Assembly: GCA_947396885.1 (NCBI GenBank)
Contig: OX377206.1
Coordinates: 10,036,778-10,100,777, forward strand
Length of the DNA: 64,000 nucleotides
Direction: 5' to 3'
Source of the DNA: Heligmosomoides polygyrus polygyrus
Taxonomy: Eukaryota; Nematoda; Chromadorea; Rhabditida; Heligmosomidae
Below, one piece after another: positions 22,798 to 33,639 of the stretch. Position 1 is the stretch's first letter, and each line of letters starts with the position of its first letter. Position numbers and translations under genes: made by a program. The notes below the pieces were generated by a model. That model was not told where the DNA came from. It did not search any database and worked only from the letters and a program-made list of their open reading frames with translations.

Positions 22798-23030
22798 ACT
22801 TAGATTAGATCATTCGACCGCTCTCGCTGTGGATGATGCGGCCTACCTCACTTAGGTTAGATCATTCGACCGCTCTCGCTATGGGTGATGCGACGTACCC
22901 GACTTAGGTTAGATCATTCGACCGCTCTCGCTGTGGGTGATGCGGCGTACCTCACTTAGGTTAGATCATTCGACCGCTCTCGTTGTGGAAATGTTGTGGG
23001 AATGCGGCGTATCTCACTTAGATTAGATCA
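22798..23030. repeat. Tandem repeat, 52-bp unit, about 4.4 copies
   Basis: Units start ACTTAGGTTAGATCATTCG and contain CCGCTCTCGCTGTGG. Starts fall at about 22798, 22850, 22902 and 22954, and a longer variant unit ends near 23030. The same array occurs in B2 at about 51626-51860. Confidence 0.85.
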
Positions 23031-24192
23031 CTCAACGAACAAACTCTTTTATATATAGGTGGTGATAATAGACGTGAAGTTAAACGAGTAATGGAGTAGA
23101 GTGTTGTAACTTTGCAGATTTCAACATGACGTTAAGCAGATTCGACAGCGGAGGAGCGCCACGATATAGCACATTGGGTTAGCTTCTTCGCCGTTGACCG
23201 TTTGAGAAGAAGACAAAAACGGCATTCCTGTGTTTTGTGAAACCATAACAGTATCCAGTGTTGATGTCATATCTTCCTCAATTGAATGTTCTGTTAAACA
23301 TACTTAACTAGCCTTAATAGCATGCCACTCTAGGCCATGCACTGTATATCTTGGACATGAGTTTCACGATAATATCTCGAGTTCAACGTTCCTTCAGAAG
23401 TGAGGCGGGTAAATGGACACGAACAAAATTTAACTTCCTTGATATGTGACATTTCGCTCAGCTAAGTCATTTCACTGACGCCTTGGTCTGTTTTAAAGTG
23501 GATCGCTTGCCTTTCATGCATTCCTACAAATCAGATGCCATAGGAAGCATGCTGACGTGGTCCAATGCAAAAATTGCGACAGGCCGACAGAGCTGGCAAC
23601 GAGCCAGGCGCCACCGCGCGCGACCGCTGTCGCTCCCGCTTTGTATTTTTAAATACGATCCAATAGCGACTGCAGCAACTGGAGCGACTGAGGCGACGGA
23701 CGTAGTGTGATGTACGTAAACGATTACGTACCCTACACTCTATCCGTCACCTCAGTGGCTCCAGCCGCTCTTGTCACTTTAAGTGTGAGGAGGCACTAAG
23801 AGCGACGAGAGAGGCTGTGGAGTACACAACAGAGCCACGCAAGTACACAACAGAAGGGGAAAAGACCGTTGAAATTCACCCGACTTAAAGCATCATCAGT
23901 ATCTCGTAGCACCTTGAAACAACGGATAGGAGATGCAAATCTCTACATGTCCTTTCCGATTAGGATAGATCCTGCCTACTGTACATGAGGATGGTAATGG
24001 TTTGGACGGCAGGACGCCCAAAAACAAATAGGGTCGGAGGAGGATCACCATGTAGGACGGCCCTACATACCGTTCAGTGTTGTACGAATCTAAAATTGTT
24101 ATGCAGCACTGGTGTGTTCCACCTCTTCAGTAGGCCATATCTGATGTAACTGGAAAGGGATGCGTCCCTTCCTTTGAACGCGACTGTCCACT

Positions 24193-24420
24193 GAGTACAT
24201 GGTAGACATTGGATCCGACGCCGATTCGGATAATTCGGATTCGTCATTTTTTTAAACTCTCGTTTAACGGATTGTGCGAACAGTTTGGTCTTTGAAAAGC
24301 CCAGATCTTGAGCGTTTCAGACAGAATGTTTTAACCGGATCGGATTTTCGGATAATTCAGATAACTGATTTTGAATAGAAATCTGATGTCCTATCCGGAC
24401 TTGGATATCCGATGCGAGAG
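24193..24420. mobile_element. Partial MITE copy holding the empty LINE target site
   Basis: The left part of the 11610-12020 MITE (GTACATGGTAGACATTGG..., GGATAATTCGGATTCG) is present and its right part is missing. Bases 24344-24348 (ATTTT) are the unoccupied target of the CR1-like LINE found in B2. Confidence 0.7.
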
Positions 24421-24423
24421 TTT

Positions 24424-24985
24424 CCAGGACTGCTCAATGGCGCATTAACCCGTACTTGCCTCTTAATTTTGATCCCACCCGTCACTTGATCGACGTCTTT
24501 CTCCAACTTGCTAGGCTTTAAGTATCATGCCACTAGCAAGTGCTCTTTTAGCAAGCACTAACCATAAGACACATTTGTATTTCGCCAATCTAAAAGGTTG
24601 CACTCGCCATTAAATGTACGAAGAAAAAAGTACGAACGAGTTTTCGGAGATTATAGGATGTTACCCTGCGCCAAACGAACTGCGGCAGTCACCGTAACGA
24701 AGTGAGGGGAGGAACGTAACAGGATTCAGCACTTACTGAAAGATACGGAAGCAACCGACATGTCGGTAATACTATTTTCTCTACTCGCTCTTGCAAACAC
24801 GGTTCCGAACGCGGTAAGGTAGACTCCAGTCGGAAGGGTCCCGCCTTGTTTGTGCTCTCCTCCGCAACATCGGAGCAAAGCAGATAGATTGGGCGAGGAA
24901 AGGGACCCGAGGTCTTGGTACCAATAAGGACTTGTTCATAGTTCGAGTGATAGGAAAGACATGAGCGACATGAGCGACCGGAGTA
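24424..24985. repeat. Dispersed 550-bp repeat, B1 second copy
   Basis: Matches 20055-20605 with scattered changes, and lies directly after the truncated MITE. Confidence 0.7.
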
Positions 24986-25019
24986 ACGATGGCACGTAAA
25001 AACACCCCCCTGTGCAATC

Positions 25020-25090
25020 GATTGGGTCAGGCCTTCGCGATGGCGCGCGCTTACGCATCGTGCAGTGGAGCCGAAGGCGCGGCATCGTCT
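25020..25090 (+). repeat. Inverted partner of 30705-30775
   Basis: GGCCTTCGCGATGGCGCGCG and GCAGTGGAGCCGAAGG recur in reverse orientation at 30705-30775 with about 85-90% identity by eye. The two could be the ends of a 5.75-kb composite containing two satellite arrays and the RTE LINE. No target duplication was found. Confidence 0.5.
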
Positions 25091-25287
25091 GCTGGCTTAT
25101 TAGCTTCGAGGACACAGAAAAGGATTGCAAAACTTATTGATGTAGTACTGATGAGCACACGAATCAATAGTGCTGGAGACCGAATAACCCGCGCGATGTG
25201 CGCGCAAAGAGGAAGGAATCGTGTGCTAGTCGACTGCTCCTATGTTCAGTGTGCGTATAGTATACTTGTGTCCTTCCAAAATTTTTT

Positions 25288-25700
25288 CGAATAAACGAAT
25301 AATCGAATATATTCGGTTTCACGAAAAACCGAATATTCGAATAATGAATATATTCGAATTTTGGACCTTGTCGAATATTCGAATAATGAATATATTCGAA
25401 TTTTGGGCCTCGTCGAATATTCGAATAATGAATATTTTCGAATTTTGGGCCTAATCGAATATTCGAATAATGAATATTTTCGAATTTTGGGCCTCACCGA
25501 ATATTCGAATAATGAATATATTCGAATTTTGGGCCTCGTCGAATATTCGAATAATGAATATTTTCGAATTTTGGGCCTTATCGAATATTCGAATAATGAA
25601 TATTTTCGAATTTTGGGCCTCACCGAATATTCGAATAATGAATATTCGAATATTCGAATTTATTCGAATATTCATTCGAATTATTCGATTCGGTCCGAAG
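25288..25700. repeat. AT-rich satellite, 42-bp unit, about 7 copies
   Basis: The unit contains the palindrome CGAATATTCG, then AATAATGAATAT and TTCGAATTTTGGGCCT. The unit length is a multiple of three and has no stop in several frames, so long repetitive ORFs appear on both strands (SNNEYFRILGL and RPKIRKYSLFEYS). These are not taken as genes. A shorter array of the same unit lies at 29758-29998; the B2 counterparts are at 58748-59160 and 63218-63458. Confidence 0.9.
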
Positions 25701-26035
25701 TATACGACAGATGTATTTGAACTGAAAGTCAAATTGAGCCCTATGCTAAATGCCTTTTTTCTAATTTCTTCTGTAAGATCGTGTCTTCAATTTTCAAATC
25801 CAAACTCTTCTAATCTTAATAAATTCCGACCGTAACGCGCAACTGACATAGTGCCACAAAATTTATCAATAGCGAATACTTTGCTTGAAATTGTAAGCAT
25901 TCTACGGCTTCTAGCCACAAAATTTATCAATAAAGAATGCTTTGGTTGAAATAGTAGATATTCTACGGCTTCTAATGACCCTCGTAAAGCAAATACAGAA
26001 ATAAACGTAATCTCAAACATGACATGTTATTTAAA

Positions 26036-26055
26036 GGCATTATGTTAATATGTAT
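26036..26055. repeat. RTE target-site duplication, 3' side
   Basis: The 20 bases from GGCATTATG to ATATGTAT recur perfectly at 29066-29085, fixing both ends of the RTE element. Confidence 0.9.
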
Positions 26056-26078
26056 CTTCTTCTTTTTCTCCCGAGCGT

Positions 26079-27158
26079 TTAGTCCCGCGCAGTCGCAGGG
26101 TCCGCTGTTCTTGTGATCTGTCGCCACCTCATCCTATCAAGGGCGTCATCTGCTGTGGCGCCAACTTCGGCGAGATCTCTCTTGATGACGTCCTTCCATC
26201 TTTTCCTTGGGGCTCCTCTCGGACGCTTTCCGGGTGCCTCGAAATCTAGGGCCAACCTTGTGGGGTGATCCTCTGGTCTTCTGAGGACGTGTCCATACCA
26301 CCTCAGGCGTTGCTCTCTCATCTTCAGCTGGATCGGGGCTGTCTTCATCACTGCCCTAACATCCTCGTTTCGCACGCTGTCCCGACGGGTCCATTCACAT
26401 GCCCATCTCAGCATCCTCATCTCCGCCGCGTGCAGTTGCCGCTCCTGCGCCTTACCCAGGGTTTCGTATATCCGTCCCCTGACCGCCTGGTCCACACTTC
26501 CTTCCTCGGATAGGTCACTTCCGAGGTAGCGGAATTCTTCCACCTTCTCGACCGTTTCCTCTTGGCAGTCTAGGATCGATCCAGCGCACTGCTCAGAGCT
26601 GATGAACTTCGTCTTCTTCACGTTCAGCCGTAGGCCGTTCTCTGCGAGGGCTCTCTGCCACACCTGCACCTTCTCCTTCAGCTCCTCCTGGTTGTCGGCT
26701 ACTAGGGAGATGTCGTCCGCGTAGAGGATCGTTCTGAGAGAGCCTTCCTCAAGGTGGTTCACTATAGAGTCAAGCGTCAGCAGGAAGAGGAACGGGCTCA
26801 GATCCGATCCTTGGTGTACCCCCACTGTAATGTCCACTTTCCTTGTCACCCCGTGTGGAGTTCGTATCGCCGCTTTCGAGCCCTCGTACATGTCCCCTAT
26901 GTCCGTGATCAGACGTTCCGGGACACCCCTCCCTCGAAGGGCATTCCAGATTACGGCCCGAGCTAGCCTGTCGTAGGCCTTCTTCAGGTCCAGGAATGAC
27001 AGGTAGCAGGGTTTTCGTTTCTCCCGATTCTCCATCACCTGACGAGCGATGAAGATGGCGTCTGTGGTGGACCTCTCAGGCATGAAGCCCCACTGCACCT
27101 GGGAGATGGGTACCATCTCCCTCAGCCTTGAGTCGACCAGTCGTTTGTAGATCTTCAT
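26079..27158 (-). pseudogene. RTE reverse transcriptase segment
   Basis: The 359-codon frame contains the palm motifs of non-LTR reverse transcriptases in order: FLDLKKAYDRL (motif A), GVHQGSDLSPFLF (motif B) and LYADDISLV (motif C with the catalytic aspartates). A C-terminal segment includes RMLRWACEWTRRD, RLRWYGHVLRR and PRKRWKDVIKRDL, typical of RTE-like proteins. The fingers region is in another frame upstream. The N-terminal methionine is internal to the original protein, since CSNYRGIKLISHT precedes it after an in-frame TAA. Confidence 0.9.
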
Positions 27159-27331
27159 TGTGTGTGAGATCAGTTTGATCCCTCGGTAGTTGGAGCATTA
27201 GGAAGCGTCTCCCTTCTGCTTGAAGATGGGTACTATGGTGCTGTTCCTCCAGTCATCCGGCATCTTACCTTCTTTCGTGATCCTGTTGAGGAACTGCGTC
27301 AGCCATTGATTCCGAGGTCCCCAAGCACCTT

Positions 27332-29034
27332 CTAAGCCTCTACTGGCACACCGTCAGGCCCTGCTGCCTTTCCGAGTTTCATCTTCCCTATGGCACTGCG
27401 AACCTCTTCCTGCGTCCATGACGGGATGGGTCCTTCCGTTGGCTGTTCTTCTTCTACTTCCCGACGCGGGAATTCCTCATTCAGCAGTTCCTCGAAGTAC
27501 TCCTCCCATCTTTTTCTGACCTCGACCGGTTTTCGTAGTACCCTACCGTCAGCACTCTTCACAGTCTTCACTACTCGAATGTCGAGGCTAGCTCTATGAC
27601 GCGCCTTGGCCAGGCGAATGGCGAACTTCTCTCCCTCTGGCCCGTTTAGTTTCTCGTACAGGGCATCCATTTCCGCGTTCTTTGCCTTCGCTACAGCTGT
27701 TTTTGCCAGCCTCTTCAGCTTCCTGTAGGCTGTGAGATGCTCGGGTGCCCTCGTCTTCTGCCACAGCTTGTAGGCCTCCTTCTTTTTCTTCACCGCAGCC
27801 TGCACCTCTTCGTTCCAGAACCATGCCGATTTATCCTCTCGGATTCCGCCCTTTGTTTCTCCCAGGGTTTCCTTGGCACATCTCAGGATTGTTTGGGCTA
27901 CCCTCCTCCAGGTCTCATTCACGGGACCAGCTGGATCTGGAAGGCCTGCTTCGAGCACTGCCCTTCGCAGCTCGTTCCGCTCTGAACCCCGCAGTCTCCA
28001 CCATCGGATCCTGGGTTCCGTCCTCACTTTGGGCCTGCTGGGTAGAGTTATGCTAAGGTCGGCTACCAAGGGTCTATGCTGTGATGCCACGTCCTCTCCC
28101 GGAATGGCCTTCACATCCCGGACTGTTTTCAGGGCAGCCCTTCGAACCAGGATGTGGTCGACTTCCGTCCTTCTTCCTCCGCTAGCATAGGTCACCTTCT
28201 GGCTCTCCCTCTTCGCGAAGAAGGTGCTACACACAGCCAGGTCGTGGGCGATAGCCAGATCCAGAATTCGTTCTCCATTCGGGTTTATCAGGCCGATCCC
28301 TTTACCTCCATGAACCCTTTCCACTCCTCTTCTGCCACTCCCCACATGCCCGTTCATGTCCCCTGCTATGGAGAGGTAGTCGCCTTCTGGTACGGACCTT
28401 ATGGCTTCCTCGAGCGAGAGATAGAAGTCATCCTTGTTGTGCTCGGAGCATCCGGTCTGCGGAGCGTAGACAGACATGATGGTCCATAAACCTCTTTCGT
28501 GTCCAGCCGCTGTGACATGATGCGGTCGTTTATTCTTTGGACAGCCGCTACTGAATCCTTGAGGGACTCCGCGACAGCTATCCCTACCCCGTTCCGGTTG
28601 GTGTCCTCTCCGTTGTAGTACAGCTTGACCCCTTCTCCGATGTCCCTTGCTTTCGCCCCTTTCCATCGCGTTTCCTGCAGACACAGGACTTGTGTCCTTC
28701 TGCGCTTCATCAGGTCAGTCACTTCCCTAGATCTTCCGGTCAGCGTTCCCACATTCAGAGTCCCCAGTCGAACTAGCTTCTTTAGCCGAGGTCGTTCGGC
28801 CCTCGGTAGCCCGCGCATACTGACCACAGAACTCGGGCGGGGGTTCTGTGCGCCACTTCCGGGTGACGTTCTAGCCTTTACACTGATTCTATTGCGACTT
28901 GTGATCATGGTTTTGTGACGAGCCTGTAAGCCGGCCTGTAAACCTGAGCCTGAGCTGGAAAGTTGCCATTTTTGCAATTTTTGCAGGGCATGGCGTGCCG
29001 GTGCCGGGAGTCGAGCCTGTGACCGTTTGTGCAT
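27332..29034 (-). pseudogene. RTE endonuclease and RT fingers, split by a frameshift
   Basis: The first frame (29034-28399) carries LGTLNVGTLTGRSREV and VLCLQETRWKG, the start of the endonuclease. One G is missing near 28491, and the domain resumes in the frame 28684-27332 as WTIMSVYAPQTGC, GDMNGHVG, EVDHILVRR and SQHRPLVADL. A linker rich in lysine and alanine and the start of the RT domain (KAAGPDGVPVEA) follow before TAG at 27334-27332. The first codons of the upstream frame overlap the tRNA-like head, so the real start may be a later methionine (MITSRN...). Confidence 0.88.
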
Positions 29035-29065
29035 AAAACTACCCTACTAACCACTAGGCTAACTC
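29001..29065 (-). promoter_or_regulatory. tRNA-like 5' head of the RTE with pol III A and B boxes
   Basis: The element's first bases read GAGTTAGCCTAGTGGTTAG. TAGCCTAGTGG (29061-29051) matches the A-box consensus, and GGCTCGACTCC (29017-29007) matches the B box with one change, 33 bases apart. The order and spacing are those of an internal RNA polymerase III promoter or a tRNA D-arm and T-arm. The head begins exactly at the target duplication, so it is part of the transposed unit. Confidence 0.7.
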
Positions 29066-29757
29066 GGCATTATGTTAATATGTATATGATGTTTTGTGTT
29101 ACAAACCCGGACAAGAAAAAACAACAATTGAGTGAGGAAACACCTCGTCGTTAAGCTGAGAAATAAGGTCTCCTACAAGTGAATCACAGAAAAGGACTTT
29201 GAGAAGGATGAGTGATGCTGTGGCAATTCGGGGTGAGATCGCAGCCAGTCTATACCCTTCCGACTGAGAAGATGAATGTCAAGTAGTCCGCCCATGCGAC
29301 ACTTTTCGAATGGTACGACTGGAACTTGGTCTCCCAGACACATATTACTATTAACCAAAAGATCGTTCCTATGGCACTCAGCGTGACATACTTCCGATTG
29401 GTATTGGTGGCCGGTGATTGCGGTCGAAGAAAGCCTCAACCAAAGAACCAGATTGTGTTCCTAAGCCACACCAACGGTAGACCAAACAAACCGACAATGA
29501 ACTACTTTCGACAGAGGTCGACCTTGGCCGCATCATTCATGTTTCTCAAGTCCATCGTAGGTCGGCCTTCAAGCTTAGGTAATTAAACATGTTTCCAATT
29601 TCGAATAATTTCATGGCTACATATGAAATATTTATATCAAACGATAGAGCTCGAGCTGCTGAGCTCAAATATATCCTTGGTTTTTCATATACTTGACTTT
29701 AGGCGAGTTATATCCAGATAGCACAAAAACTGACACCCAGTAGTCTATCTCAGTAGC

Positions 29758-29998
29758 GTCGAATATATTCGAATATATTCGAATTTTGGGCCTCGTCGAA
29801 TATTCGAATAATGAATATATTCGAATTTTGGGCCTCGTCGAATATTCGAATAATGAATATTTTCGAATTTTGGGCCTGATCGAATATTCGAATAATGAAT
29901 ATTTTCGAATTTTGGGCCTCACCGAATATTCGAATAATGAATATTCGAATATTCGAATTTATTCGAATATTCATTCGAAATTATTCGATTCGGTCCGA
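29758..29998. repeat. AT-rich satellite, 42-bp unit, about 4 copies
   Basis: Same unit and same terminal sequence (CGATTCGGTCCGAAGTATA) as the array at 25288-25700, in the same orientation on the other side of the RTE element. Confidence 0.88.
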
Positions 29999-30156
29999 AG
30001 TATAGCGTATAGACGCAGAAGATGCACCGCAGACGTTATTCGGCATCCACTGGAATAAGAAAACCTGCCGCTGACATCGTCCAATGTCCGCACTGGTTCA
30101 GAAGACGTGCAGAACTCATAAACTTACCTCCGTGAGACATGAATAATCGGCTACAG

Positions 30157-30270
30157 TTTCTACAGTAACCACCCTAATTTCGAAAACGGATGTCAGATTT
30201 GTGATCAGCACCCTAAATAGCCTCCCTCCCTCGGCGAAGTTTAGGCGGAAAATTTTCTCCTGCAAGCTCA
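30157..30270. repeat. Fragment of the 12817-13552 foldback family
   Basis: AAAACGGATGTCAGATTTGT, GATCAGCACC and GGCGAAGTTTAGGCGGAAAA correspond to one subrepeat of the foldback arm. The B2 copy lies at 63617-63730. Confidence 0.55.
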
Positions 30271-30540
30271 CCAATGAAAGTAACACAGATACAGATACTC
30301 CTTCCATATATGCTAATTTCTCAGGACAGTAAGAATCAGCGCAATTCAGAGCATGCAGATTCAGTGATCAGTGATCATTAAGATTAACTCTGAGCGAAGG
30401 CAGCTGCTCAAATCCGACATTTTTGGACCAAACTCACGGAATAACAACCTCGAAACGGATGCTAATCCTTTGAAAATTTGGATTCTAAGAGGGCTCCACG
30501 AGCGAAACTGACTGTGTGACGCACATACTCAGTAAGCAAC

Positions 30541-31221
30541 TGAATTTCACAACCACGGATCGTAATAACAGATCCAAAGTGCATTTCCTTAGCGTTTACC
30601 GCGAAATACGGCTTGTCAAGTACGCCGCACGCCTAATTTCAGATTACGTTCAGTGGGTACTGTTCTGAGGTAATCCATATTTCTGTTCCCTTTGAGGATG
30701 CTAAGCCAGCGGACGATCCCGCGCCATCGGCTCCACTACACGGCGCGCACGCGCGCGCCATCGCGAAGGCCGAATTTTCACAGTAATCTGATGGCAGAAG
30801 CCACTGACAGACAAAGCCCAACACTCGCGGAGGAACTTCATTCAAAACAGAAGTCAACACACAGAAAGTCGAGCAATAACTCGTAAAAGCAGAAAAAACG
30901 TGTTTCTTACTTCGAAAGCACATGGTAGCACGAGAATGCAAAACAGCACCGGAAATGGCCTTTCATTTGGGCCCTTAAAGCACTAAACTTTGAGAAGAAA
31001 CTGAAGGCAGGAGCCATTAACTGCTAAAAAACAACATTAACGAAGAAACATCATTCACAACCAGAAAGCAACACAAAGAGTAGACGAATTAAAGAGAGAC
31101 ATTGCGGCCAAGATTATCTTGGAAGCAACACGACAACGAACATTATACATATGTACCTTCAGATCGTTTTGTAATACAGAGGCAGAAAAAACCAAGTGTC
31201 AATCCTGGCTGGCGTGGTCTC
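30541..31221. other. Unique stretch, no gene recognised
   Basis: It includes the inverted partner of 25020-25090 at 30705-30775 (GCGCGCCATCGCGAAGG). Otherwise only short ORFs without recognisable features are present. Confidence 0.4.
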
Positions 31222-31449
31222 TTATTTACGCTTAGGCAGCGATGACGTCTGGTCAGTGTTCTTCTCACCGACGGCCTTGCTGACTTTGTGAATCACTACC
31301 TGAAAGGGTGTAAGAAATAGGGAGACTTGTGGGTTGTGCACACTCGAAGTTGTGGAAACTGAAAATGGCTTACGTTAATTGGTTCGCAGGATCTGGCTCT
31401 CGCACGAGTACGGCGCACACGGTCAGGGAGCATGAAAATCTCCGTGCGA
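31222..31449 (-). CDS. 3' end of an unidentified spliced gene
   Basis: Two exons fit on the minus strand. Exon 31449-31374 lies between TTTCAG and GTAAGC, and exon 31299-31222 begins after TTTCAG and ends in TAA. The 74-base intron is of normal nematode size and the frame stays open across it. The encoded end reads RRTRARARSCEPIN then VVIHKVSKAVGEKN and finishes PKRK. The basic arginine-rich stretch suggests nucleic-acid or ribosome contact, but no family was recognised and upstream exons were not resolved. Confidence 0.45.
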
Positions 31450-33398
31450 CTGAAACAAAACCTAACAGCGATTGTATATCAAAAGTATACTAACAGTAGT
31501 GGTAGCAGTCGTCATTCGAGGACAAAGAAGCTCTTCACATCCGATTCCTTCCATCTTCTGCACATCGCATCGCAAGTCATCATGTAAACGGAATGTACGG
31601 CTAAAGTGGCGGTATGACATTGCGTAGAAGTATAGAATACACGGCGACCCCCAAAGGAACCGAACCAACACCTATACTCGCCACACGCTCGTGACTAGTG
31701 ACGTGCTCCGTAACCGACTTGACTAGCCGTCTTTAGAGCGATTTGTTCATGCGCCTCATCGAAACAGTGGACCAGGCGATAGTTTCGGAAGACAGACATC
31801 GCAGTTCGAAATACATGTGACACAGTAAACTAACCACCCCGCGATGATCCGGAAAAGAATGAATCTATTCAACAGCACCTGAATCTGCAATCGCCATTTT
31901 CTTGAGCAACACTATACCACACTCACCACTAAGGGGTATGATTTTCCTTTTATAGTCTGCAGATCGCAAGTCGTTGTGTGGGCGAAATCTATGGTCTCAA
32001 TCGAGCTAAATATTGGTATGACTTTGTGTAGAATCGAAATAAATAGCGTCGCCCAAATATATTCAGTTCAAAGGTACGTTCGGCAGTCACGACTAGCATC
32101 CCGCCACCGTTTTCACCTGTCATCTACACCAACCAAAGGAATATGCCAAGATGTTGGAAGAATCACAAGGATGTGCTTCACCATCCTTCACCAACTGACA
32201 GTGTCGTGCTCGCGGAAATGGTGGACAATTGGCACACGTTACACAGTTCTCTAACTACCCACTGACAATCCGTAGCCGTACATGTCGCGAACATGGCCAG
32301 CATTGGGAGGTAGGGGCGCGCCAGCCAGTCAGATAGTATCGAATGGGCATGGCATACAGGGATGAGATGTACGGTCAGTAGGCCAATTAGCAGGGGTGTG
32401 TTCGGTTGGTGCTGGTGGACGGTGTGGTGAAAGTTCCTTTATTTAACCGTTTTTTCATGCGATTGGTATAGAAAAGAGTTGGACTCTTACCTGAGCAACG
32501 AAAACTCTACCTGCTTATTAGAGGGGTACCCATATGCTATCAAAACTTGCTCCAGACTGGGCTTGAAACAACACCTTTTGATTACCAGGCAGCGATGCTA
32601 CGCCCTATACCACCGGGGAGTTTCGTCGGAACAGCCACGGTATTTTCCTTGCCAACCTATCAACTCCCGTAATATCGGAATGCGAGTTCGTGTCCCGACA
32701 GGCACAAGAGTTTTGATCGAAACTGGGCATCCTTCTAACAAGCTTCTATCTTCCACAGCAGCCGTTCTAGTCCCAAAGCAAAAGTCAAAGATCAACCTGC
32801 TTACATTATCGATTCTTTGCTATTCTCATTTCTACCTCTGCAACAACTTCTATATCTTAGCTTAGACTTCCTCTAAATGCTCAGCATTGTTAAAGGAAGA
32901 AAGAAAAAGCTCACCGAGGGGAAGCCAGTTGGACCTCCTCGCGACGGAGGCGTTTCGACACGACCCCTTTGTTGCGCAGCGACCCTTCACATTTCAGGAG
33001 CAACGAAGCCAGCTGAGCACGAAGATTTGGCTGCTTCGGGTACAGGCGCTCAGCGATGAACACCATCAGAAGAAAGAAACCATGAAAGGGTAGCCCTAGA
33101 ACAGTGTGACCTCCGAGTCTGACAAATAGTCCACGTCATCGTGCAGTGGTTATGCGACCGAGGGCCCAACGACTTAGTTGCAATTGAGGAGACGTCGCGG
33201 CGCTATGCGGGTTAGAGGAGGGGCATCCTAACGTATGGATTGCGTGGACGCGTGAATTTTTTTCGATATAGAGTTCACGAAAGGGTAGCATATTACACTT
33301 TACTTACCATGGTACTAACCTGCTCTAGGATTCCGCTGGAATTTGAGACCATAGTAAGAAAAAGGGTAGAGAAAGACCGCCGTCACAACTGCGCACAA
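31450..33398. other. Unique stretch with only weak ORFs
   Basis: The longest frame is 32479-32865 on the plus strand (128 codons, MDSYLSNENSTCLLEGYPYA...), with no recognised domain and a hydrophobic, cysteine-rich end. Nothing else could be supported. Confidence 0.3.
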
Positions 33399-33529
33399 CT
33401 AAGGGAGCGTTTAGCGTACAGTGTCACACGCAATGACATGAATGGAAGCCAGTTCGATCGCGCGACACGGCGATTCGATATGGGCACTTAGTATTATAGC
33501 GTCGTGCGTCACACCAAACGCTCCCTTAG
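33399..33529. mobile_element. Short MITE, 131 bp
   Basis: CTAAGGGAGCGTTTAG on the left is mirrored by CAAACGCTCCCTTAG on the right, and the next bases (GTCACACGC / GCGTCACAC) also pair. There is no coding capacity. Target duplication is unclear. Confidence 0.55.
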
Positions 33530-33639
33530 GCCCCGACGCCGAGGGACATGATGGCATGCGTAGTGGCCAAATTGATCGATCGCGTCGCTCAATCAAAATG
33601 GCCACCACACATGGTGATGCGTCGCTCGGCGTTGAAGAA

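Larger units (their letters stand above)
20612..23660. mobile_element. Non-autonomous MULE-like element, 3049 bp
   Basis: The ends are inverted repeats of about 75 bp: the left starts GGCCGTATTTAAAGGTACAA and contains AGCGGGAGCGACAGCGGTCG, and the right mirrors this, ending in AAATACGATC. Both sides carry the 10-bp duplication CAATAGCGAC (20602-20611 and 23661-23670). B0 has the unoccupied site with one base different (CAAGAGCGAC near 10939). TIR length and a 9-10-bp duplication fit Mutator-like elements. No transposase is encoded. The interior holds a nested hairpin repeat, a pyrimidine-rich tract (about 21766-22620) and a 52-bp tandem array. Confidence 0.75.
26056..29065 (-). mobile_element. 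RTE-clade LINE, full length, inactive (3010 bp)
   Basis: The element is read on the minus strand between perfect 20-bp duplications. It starts with a tRNA-like head, encodes an apurinic-type endonuclease followed by reverse transcriptase, and ends in an A-rich tail of the type AGAAAAAGAAGAAG. It is far more GC-rich than its AT-rich flanks. The reading frame is broken by one missing G near 28491, TAG at 27334-27332, an apparent one-base deletion near 27306 and TAA at 27200-27198. The copy at 59516-62525 in B2 carries the same lesions, so they predate the B1/B2 split. It lies between two arrays of one satellite. Confidence 0.92.
18060..30540. repeat. Block B, copy 1 (B1)
   Basis: This block matches 46885-53176 and then 57809-64000. 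The only differences seen are a few bases in C- or G-runs (for example near 22270 and 22448) and the 4632-bp LINE plus target duplication in B2. The match was still continuing at the window end, so the right boundary is not known. B1 contains all the repeats and the RTE element listed below. Confidence 0.95.

Noticed and set aside
25304..25700. CRISPR-like array
   Set aside because: The unit is contiguous satellite without unique spacers and the genome is eukaryotic.
25246..25835. Long ORFs on both strands in the AT-rich array (and 29665-30058, 58706-59295, 63125-63518)
   Set aside because: They are the direct result of a 42-bp unit without stops; both strands and several frames are open, so they are not genes.
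27390..28918. Plus-strand ORFs over the RTE element
   Set aside because: They are antisense shadows of the GC-rich endonuclease and reverse transcriptase frames, as are those at 60850-62378 and 55236-56016.
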